From positions 1 through 9,664 of the forward strand of contig DATEQM010000150.1 in assembly GCA_035272605.1 (NCBI GenBank): a stretch of 9,664 nt of DNA, read 5' to 3'. The DNA is from JOPF136 sp035272605 (GTDB lineage: Bacteria > Acidobacteriota > Terriglobia > Acidiferrales > UBA7541). Of this stretch, positions 5,010 through 9,664 are shown in pieces (position 1 is the stretch's first letter; each line of letters begins with the position of its first letter). The notes under the pieces were generated by a model. The model made no database searches. It was not told the origin of the DNA and saw only the letters and a program-made list of their open reading frames with translations. The translations under genes were made by a program, and so were the position numbers.

Positions 5010-7805
5010 TCAGAAGTGAAAGCCGAGCTCGATGGTTTCCGTCCGCGGCGTGACGTAGTGCGTCCCGCTGAACGTGGAGAGGAAGTTGTAGAGCGCCACC
5101 TTGTTCGTCAGGTTGATGACGCTGAACCGCAGGCTCCACTTGTAGCGGTCGCCGCGGAAGAGGTTGTCGTGCCCGACCGCGGCATCAAACAGGTGGCGCG
5201 GGGCGATGCGCGGCGGGTTGTGATCGTCGTTCTCAGTTCCCGGCGCGGGAATCTTGACCAGCGAGGAGCCGTACAGGTTCGGCGCGCAGCTGGTGAGCGG
5301 TACGGCCAGCGTCGGCTTCTGCGTGCCGCAGAAAAGTCCTGCCTCGATCTGCTGGGCCGCGCTCAGCCCGGTCAGGTCCACCGGGGTAGTGGTATCAGTG
5401 GCGAAGGGCACCGCGCCGGCCACCAGCCCACTGTCGTACCGCCAGTTGAAGCCGAACCAGGGCCCCAGCTTCCACGGCTGATATTGCAGGTGCGTGGTCT
5501 CGTTGAAGTGCTCGTCGTGGTCGATGCGGAACACCGACCCCACCGGCCCCCCGGGAGTTGCACCGGCCCCGCCGAGCTGGGGGTTGAAGAATCGCGCCGC
5601 CACGCTGGACATGACTACGAACGCGGAAAAACCGTGGAAGTTGGGCATGCTAATGCGTCCCATAACCCCGGGGATCTTCGAGCTGTGCCACTCGATGGGA
5701 AACGTAATCGGCGTGTTGCCCAGCACGCTGAAGTCGTAGGCGTTGTGCGTGTACTTCCAGATGTACTCGCCGTCTACCACCAGGTAGCGCCCAAAGGCCT
5801 GCTGCAGTCCGACGTGAAATTCGTTCCGCCAGCCCGGGCTAAACGGCGTGATCTGCCCCACGGGGGTGGCGCAAAGCAGCAGCGGGTTCAGCACCGGAGA
5901 GGCGCACCCGCTGTTGGAGAGCACCAGGTTTTCATTGAAGGGCGTCTCCAGAATGCGCGCGTAGGAAACGCGCAGCACGGTGTTGGTGCCTTTGATGTTG
6001 TAAGCCGCGCCGAGGCGCGGTTCTGGTTCCCGATGGACGGTCAGGCCGTTATAGAAATCTCCGCGCATCCCCAGATTGAACGACCAATTCTTCACCGTGA
6101 TGGTGTCCTGAAGATAGAGCGCCAGCTCCTTCACGTCCGTGTGGCCGTTGAACGGAAACAGGGCCGCCGCGCTGTTGGCGCACAGGCTGGAGGCCGCGGG
6201 CGTGGGACGGGTCAGGTCCAAGCAGGCCAGGGCCGGGTTAAAGGGCATCAGGCTGGGGTTGTTGAGATTTGCCGCCGTGTTCGGCTCGAACCCCAGCCCG
6301 GCGCATTGCGCCGGATCGTTCACCAGCACCCCGCCCACAAAGGCGGGCGAGGGAAACATTCCGGTGGCGTCCAGGCAGGGCGAGTTGAGGTATTGATTGA
6401 CGATGCCCAGCCGGTCATGTTCGTCCAGAAACGTCTGCTCGTAAGTGACGCCGCCCTTGATGTTGTGGATTCCCTTGACGTAGGAGATGTCTGCGCGCGC
6501 GCCGGCGTTGAGCAGGGACCGGTTCTGGGATACGGTTTCATTTTGCAGGTTCGGCAGATTCACATTTGGCGCCACGGGCTCGATGCTCGCCGGCGCCAGG
6601 TCCGAGAAGGGGTCGGCGCTGGGATAGTAGTTGTACGCGTCGCGGCGCACGAACCCGGTGAACGTGAACAGGGTCGAGGAATTGAACAGGTGCGTCCAGG
6701 AAGGCGCAATGTTGAAGGTCCCGATTTTGGAGCGCTGGTCCGTGGCCGGCACGGGATTCCCGAAGGGGTCCAGAATGCCCGCCTGGAGGTTGTCGAACGA
6801 ATTCGGAGTCTGGAACCACGAGCGCGTGTAGCCCAGGTTCAGGTGCACAGTGTCCTTGGAGTTGATCGCGTAGTCCACGCGGTCGAATACGTTTTCCTCG
6901 TTGCCTTTGTCGTGGATGACGCTGAACTGCGGTGGGTCCAGGAAGCGGCCGGTGTTGAGTCCGCTGATGGAAACGAAGTTGCCCCAATTCTTTCCGCCGT
7001 AGGCCAGATCGACGCCCGCGTTGGCGCTGCCGAAGCTCCCATAGGAGCTGTAAACGCTCCCTGTCGGCTGGTTCACTCCCAGGCCCGAGCGGGTGGTCAC
7101 GTTGATGACCAGGCTGGTTTTGTCGCCGTATTCCGCGGGCGGCGCGCCGGAGATCACTTCCAGTGACTGGATGGAGTCCGCGGGAATCTGATTGGAGAAG
7201 ACTTTGCTCTGCTGGTCCGTAATCGGCTGGCCGTCCACCGAGAACGAGTTCTCGGCATGATCCCCCAGGCCGTGGAACAGGCCGTTCGAGTCTGCGGCCA
7301 CGCCCGGCGTGGCCAGGGTGACCAGCGAGCTCACCGACGACGACTGGCTCTCCAGCGGCAGCCGGTCGAACAGCTTCCGGTCCACGTCGGTGTGAAAGGT
7401 GGAGTCGTTTTCAATCAGGTCGCCCCCATTCTCCTCCACCACCACAGTCGAGCTGGCCGTGGCCAGCTTCAACGCGATCGCCACGGTCAGGGGAACACCC
7501 GAGCGCACGTCCACGTCCTGGGTATACGCGGCAAAGCCCGTGGCTTTGACTGTCAGATGGTAGGGATTGAACGGCACGTTGGTGAAACGAAAAGACCCGT
7601 CCTGTCCCGTCGTCACCGCGCGGCGATACTCGCTCACCGGATTGGCAATCTCCACTGCGGCACCCGGCACGGTGGCACCCGTGGGATCTTTCACCGTGCC
7701 CTCGATGGTCCCCGAATTTCCCGCCTGAGCCCACGCAGGCGGGGCGATCCAGCAAACCGCAAAAATGAAAACAAGAATCGAAATGACTCCAAAGCCCCTC
7801 TTCAT
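5010..7805 (-). CDS. TonB-dependent outer-membrane receptor with N-terminal carboxypeptidase-regulatory domain (Oar-like)
   Basis: This 931-residue protein is a TonB-gated outer-membrane transporter or adhesin-like Oar protein; its ligand is unknown. MKRGFGVISILVFIFAVCW leads to a signal-peptidase site after AWA (residue 26). A carboxypeptidase-regulatory, Ig-like domain follows (about 32-114; GTIEGTVKDPTGATVPGAAV). The plug domain (about 133-238) includes SVDGQPITDQQSK and IQSLEVISGAPPAEYGD. A long beta-barrel ends in the aromatic FHF expected for BAM-dependent insertion. Four closely spaced cysteine pairs (477/501, 528/542, 634/645, 826/840) lie in apparent loop segments and may form disulfides. 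The ATG at 7805 is preferred over one at 7841 because GGAGGGG lies just upstream (7808-7814) and the signal peptide then begins correctly. An upstream small HxH/CxxC protein and an RND pump suggest metal-related transport, but the receptor itself shows no diagnostic metal motif beyond a His-rich HDEHFNETTH stretch (763-772). Confidence 0.93.
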   Translation of the reverse strand: MKRGFGVISILVFIFAVCWIAPPAWAQAGNSGTIEGTVKDPTGATVPGAAVEIANPVSEYRRAVTTGQDGSFRFTNVPFNPYHLTVKATGFAAYTQDVDVRSGVPLTVAIALKLATASSTVVVEENGGDLIENDSTFHTDVDRKLFDRLPLESQSSSVSSLVTLATPGVAADSNGLFHGLGDHAENSFSVDGQPITDQQSKVFSNQIPADSIQSLEVISGAPPAEYGDKTSLVINVTTRSGLGVNQPTGSVYSSYGSFGSANAGVDLAYGGKNWGNFVSISGLNTGRFLDPPQFSVIHDKGNEENVFDRVDYAINSKDTVHLNLGYTRSWFQTPNSFDNLQAGILDPFGNPVPATDQRSKIGTFNIAPSWTHLFNSSTLFTFTGFVRRDAYNYYPSADPFSDLAPASIEPVAPNVNLPNLQNETVSQNRSLLNAGARADISYVKGIHNIKGGVTYEQTFLDEHDRLGIVNQYLNSPCLDATGMFPSPAFVGGVLVNDPAQCAGLGFEPNTAANLNNPSLMPFNPALACLDLTRPTPAASSLCANSAAALFPFNGHTDVKELALYLQDTITVKNWSFNLGMRGDFYNGLTVHREPEPRLGAAYNIKGTNTVLRVSYARILETPFNENLVLSNSGCASPVLNPLLLCATPVGQITPFSPGWRNEFHVGLQQAFGRYLVVDGEYIWKYTHNAYDFSVLGNTPITFPIEWHSSKIPGVMGRISMPNFHGFSAFVVMSSVAARFFNPQLGGAGATPGGPVGSVFRIDHDEHFNETTHLQYQPWKLGPWFGFNWRYDSGLVAGAVPFATDTTTPVDLTGLSAAQQIEAGLFCGTQKPTLAVPLTSCAPNLYGSSLVKIPAPGTENDDHNPPRIAPRHLFDAAVGHDNLFRGDRYKWSLRFSVINLTNKVALYNFLSTFSGTHYVTPRTETIELGFHF

Positions 7806-7876
7806 GTCCCCTCCATCCCCTCGCGGGGTAGCCGGCTGCATGGGTGTGTTGGGAATCGCCCTCGAATAGGCGGAGC

Positions 7877-7928
7877 CACCGACAGGCCGAATCGTCGGTG
7901 CGCGAATTTCCCGGTCAGATTAGGGAAA
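7877..7928. repeat. Two tandem inverted repeats between the small membrane protein and the receptor gene
   Basis: CACCGAC (7877-7883) and GTCGGTG (7894-7900) form a perfect 7-base stem around a 10-base loop. TTTCCC (7907-7912) and GGGAAA (7923-7928) form a 6-base stem, also around 10 bases. On the minus strand they lie between the small gene's stop and the receptor start. No U-tract follows the GC-rich stem, so an mRNA-processing, attenuation or protein-binding role is as likely as termination. Confidence 0.4.
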
Positions 7929-7933
7929 ATAAA

Positions 7934-8236
7934 CTACGCGGAGGGGGGAGCCCGGGGAGAACCGCTGGGGAGAAACAGCTCGGAATGAAGGAACGGGACA
8001 AAGTTCTGGACCTCGGCGCGCTCGACCACAGGGACCGGAAGAGCCTGGGCCGCCAGCGCGGTAGCAATTCCGATGTGGGCCGCCTGGCAAAGCTGGCAAG
8101 CCCCATCATCCTGGCCGTTCGGGTGGATGTGGCTGGTGGAAATGACAACAAAAAAGACGGTGAAGACGCAGAGAGCCAGCGCCAGAAGCCTTACGGCGTT
8201 CCCGCGGAGCGGTTTTCCGGTGTTCCCGTTAGGCAC
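7934..8236 (-). CDS. Small membrane protein with HxH...CxxCxxxH motif, putative metal-binding (DUF2946-like)
   Basis: This short protein (100 residues from the GTG at 8236) has one clear hydrophobic helix, RLLALALCVFTVFFVVIST (16-34). It is followed at once by SHIHPNG and DDGACQLCQAAH, giving H36, H38, C47, C50 and H54 as plausible metal ligands on the outer face of the membrane. A second mildly hydrophobic stretch runs to about residue 72, and the tail is Pro-rich. It resembles the short DUF2946-type proteins often found beside copper-related TonB receptors, but that assignment is from memory and uncertain. The gene lies between an RND pump and a TonB receptor on the same strand. The GTG start is favoured by AGGGTGG six bases upstream (8243-8249). 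An ATG at 8365 would add 43 residues of unconvincing Arg/Gly-rich sequence. Function is inferred from motif and neighbours only. Confidence 0.7.
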   Translation of the reverse strand: MPNGNTGKPLRGNAVRLLALALCVFTVFFVVISTSHIHPNGQDDGACQLCQAAHIGIATALAAQALPVPVVERAEVQNFVPFLHSELFLPSGSPRAPPSA

Positions 8237-8272
8237 GCTGGTCCACCCTATGACAACTTCGACGCCGCCCAG

Positions 8273-8300
8273 CCCCCTGTGGTTACGCGGCCCTTGGGGG
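8273..8300. repeat. GC-rich inverted repeat upstream of the small membrane protein gene
   Basis: CCCCC (8273-8277) and GGGGG (8296-8300) can pair, with imperfect extra pairing inside. It lies in the 152-base gap between the RND stop and the GTG start of the small gene (8237-8388). That gap shows no recognisable riboswitch or strong promoter. The element could be a terminator-like stem after the RND gene, but no U-tract follows. Confidence 0.3.
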
Positions 8301-8388
8301 ATGCAGCCGATTCCGTTACTGCGTCTGCTTCTCCGAAACGTACCACCGTTCGCAGGGCCAGCCAAGCGAGCTCAATCCAACTGGTTAC

Positions 8389-9664
8389 CTACACCTGAAG
8401 CACGTCGCCTTCCCGCGCCACCATCTGGTACATCACCGGGCTCACGATTCGTCCCAGGAAGAGCCGGGAGATCAGTCCCGCCACCACCACGATCGCGAAC
8501 GGCTTCTGCGAATCGGAGCCGATGCCCGTGGAAAGAGCGGCGGGTAACAGTCCCAGGCAGGCCACCAGCGCGGTCATCATGATGGGCCGCAGGCGGATGA
8601 GCGATCCCTCGAACGTGGCTTCGCGAATCTCCTGGCCCTCGAGCCGGAGCTTGTTGATGTAGGAAACGTCGATCACGGCGGTTTCCGCGGAGACGCCCAG
8701 CAGGACCAGGAGTCCCAGCACCGAAGAGACACTGAAGGGTGTACCGGTGAGCTTGAGCGCCACCAGCGCGCCCACGGGCTCGGTAATCACCACGCTGAGT
8801 ACCACGATGAAAGGAAATTTGAAGTTGCCGTAGAGGGCGAACAGGATCAGGAAAATCAGCATCACCGTGAGCGGGCCGATTACGTTGAGCTGCCGCCGAG
8901 CCTCCAGGAACTCGCTGTATTCCCCGCCCCAGGCCATCCGGTAGCCCTGCGGAAGGCTGACGGCCTTGCGGACGGCCTTCTGGGCATCGTCCACGGCGCG
9001 CGCCAGATCGCGGCCCTCGATGCTGTATTGCACGCCGATGTAGCGCGAGTTGTTTTCGCGGTAGATGAACGAAGCACCGTTGCCCTGGCGGATGGTGGCG
9101 AGCTGTGCGAGCGGGATTTGCTGGCCGGAAGGCGTGCCCACCAGCAGATTGCTGATCTGCTGCGCGCTCTCGCGGTACCGCGGCTCCATGCGCACAACCA
9201 GATCGAACAACTTTTCGCCCTGGATCACCTGCGTGGCCGCCTGGCCGCCCACGGCGGCCTGCACGATGGCTTCGACGTCGGCCACGTTCACGCCGTAGCG
9301 CGCAATCTTTTCGCGATCCACGTCCACGATCAGGCTGGGCTGGCCCAGCTCACGCACTACGGTCAGGTCTGTGAAGCCGCGCACTCCCTCGAGCGTGCGT
9401 TTGATTACCAGAGCCTTCTCCTGGAGCACATTCAGGTCCGGCCCGTACACTTTCACGGCCAGGGCGCTCTTCAGCCCGGTGAGCGCCTCGTCCACCGCAT
9501 CTTCGGCGGGCTGCGTGTAATTGAAAATCACGCCGGGAAAGGACTCGAGCTTCTTCTGCACGTCCACCACGAACTCTTCCTTGGTGTGCGCGGGGCTCTT
9601 CCCCCAGGCGGGATCTTTGTACGCTTTGAGTCCCACGTAGAACTCGCAGTTGAAGAAGCCGGTG
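8389..9664 (-). CDS. Heavy-metal-type RND efflux transporter (CusA/CzcA family), C-terminal part only
   Basis: The frame stays open to the right edge (reading TGFFNCEFYVGLKAY there), so the GTG at 9636 is internal, not a start. The 424 visible residues are about 40 percent of a normal ~1,030-residue inner-membrane proton-driven pump, which works with a periplasmic adaptor and an outer-membrane channel to export metal ions. The first half is periplasmic porter and docking domain, including VDREKIARYGVNVADVEAIVQAAVGGQAATQVIQGEKLFDLVVR. Transmembrane helices follow from NVIGPLTVMLIFLILFALYG onward, through SSVLGLLVLLGVSAETAVIDVSYINKLR to the RLRPIMMTALVACLGLLPAALSTGIG signature of this family. 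The acidic residues in GVSAETAVID recall the CusA proton-relay glutamate, whereas RLRPIMMTA is more CzcA-like, so the metal (Cu/Ag versus Co/Zn/Cd) cannot be decided. The small HxH/CxxC protein and TonB receptor lie directly downstream on the same strand. Confidence 0.93.
   Translation of the reverse strand, partial: TGFFNCEFYVGLKAYKDPAWGKSPAHTKEEFVVDVQKKLESFPGVIFNYTQPAEDAVDEALTGLKSALAVKVYGPDLNVLQEKALVIKRTLEGVRGFTDLTVVRELGQPSLIVDVDREKIARYGVNVADVEAIVQAAVGGQAATQVIQGEKLFDLVVRMEPRYRESAQQISNLLVGTPSGQQIPLAQLATIRQGNGASFIYRENNSRYIGVQYSIEGRDLARAVDDAQKAVRKAVSLPQGYRMAWGGEYSEFLEARRQLNVIGPLTVMLIFLILFALYGNFKFPFIVVLSVVITEPVGALVALKLTGTPFSVSSVLGLLVLLGVSAETAVIDVSYINKLRLEGQEIREATFEGSLIRLRPIMMTALVACLGLLPAALSTGIGSDSQKPFAIVVVAGLISRLFLGRIVSPVMYQMVAREGDVLQV

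Noticed and set aside
4260..7166. 968-codon open frame on the plus strand opposite the receptor and YmdB genes
   Set aside because: It spans two well-supported minus-strand genes and their gap, and its translation is low-complexity Arg/Gly/Val/His-rich without a recognisable domain. GC-rich codon use leaves the antisense frame free of stops.
7841..7841. ATG at 7841 as the receptor start
   Set aside because: It has no Shine-Dalgarno and adds 12 residues before a textbook signal peptide that starts at 7805 behind GGAGGGG.
8237..8388. Possible riboswitch between the RND gene and the small membrane gene
   Set aside because: No cobalamin, TPP or other known conserved boxes could be identified; only one imperfect GC-rich stem is seen.
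7257..8398. Plus-strand frames of 243 and 184 codons opposite the receptor N-terminus and the small membrane gene
   Set aside because: They lack domains and are rich in Arg, Gly and Pro. The minus-strand genes here have a signal peptide, ribosome sites and motifs.

Overview
This 9.7 kb, GC-rich window looks like chromosomal DNA from a Gram-negative bacterium, most likely an Acidobacteriota member. That guess rests on the Oar-like TonB receptor with an N-terminal carboxypeptidase-regulatory domain, a typical acidobacterial architecture, and on the style of the DnaA and RND proteins. Phylum placement is inference. Every supported gene lies on the minus strand, so the genes read from right to left.

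The right part (about 5010-9664) is an envelope and probably metal-related block. It holds the C-terminal part of a CusA/CzcA-type RND efflux pump, running off the right edge. Next comes a small membrane protein with an HxH...CxxCxxxH motif, then a large outer-membrane TonB-dependent receptor. The middle part holds a YmdB-family metallophosphodiesterase, with an extended -10 promoter candidate, and a secreted beta-propeller (NHL-like) protein of unknown function.

The left part (1-3048) is the replication-initiation locus: dnaA followed by dnaN, cut by the left edge. The non-coding stretches on both sides of dnaA (2564-3048 and 891-1243) carry TTATCCACA-like DnaA boxes, which suggests a bipartite oriC as in Bacillus subtilis. 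The dnaA-dnaN spacer also contains four uninterrupted TAG triplets beside a GC step and a degenerate DnaA box. This is the layout of a DnaA-trio unwinding element. The dnaA upstream region carries a perfect 20-bp palindrome built from two DnaA-box-like halves, a third copy one helical turn away, and several GC-rich palindromes.

DnaA would load at the boxes, melt the trio-adjacent DNA and feed back on its own transcription. DnaN is the clamp used by the replisome built there. The genes next to the origin (propeller, YmdB, receptor, RND) are not replication genes. The usual rpmH-rnpA-yidC neighbours are not seen upstream of dnaA within this window. No tRNA, rRNA, insertion sequence or CRISPR array was seen. 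The long plus-strand open frames opposite dnaA and the receptor are judged to be shadows.
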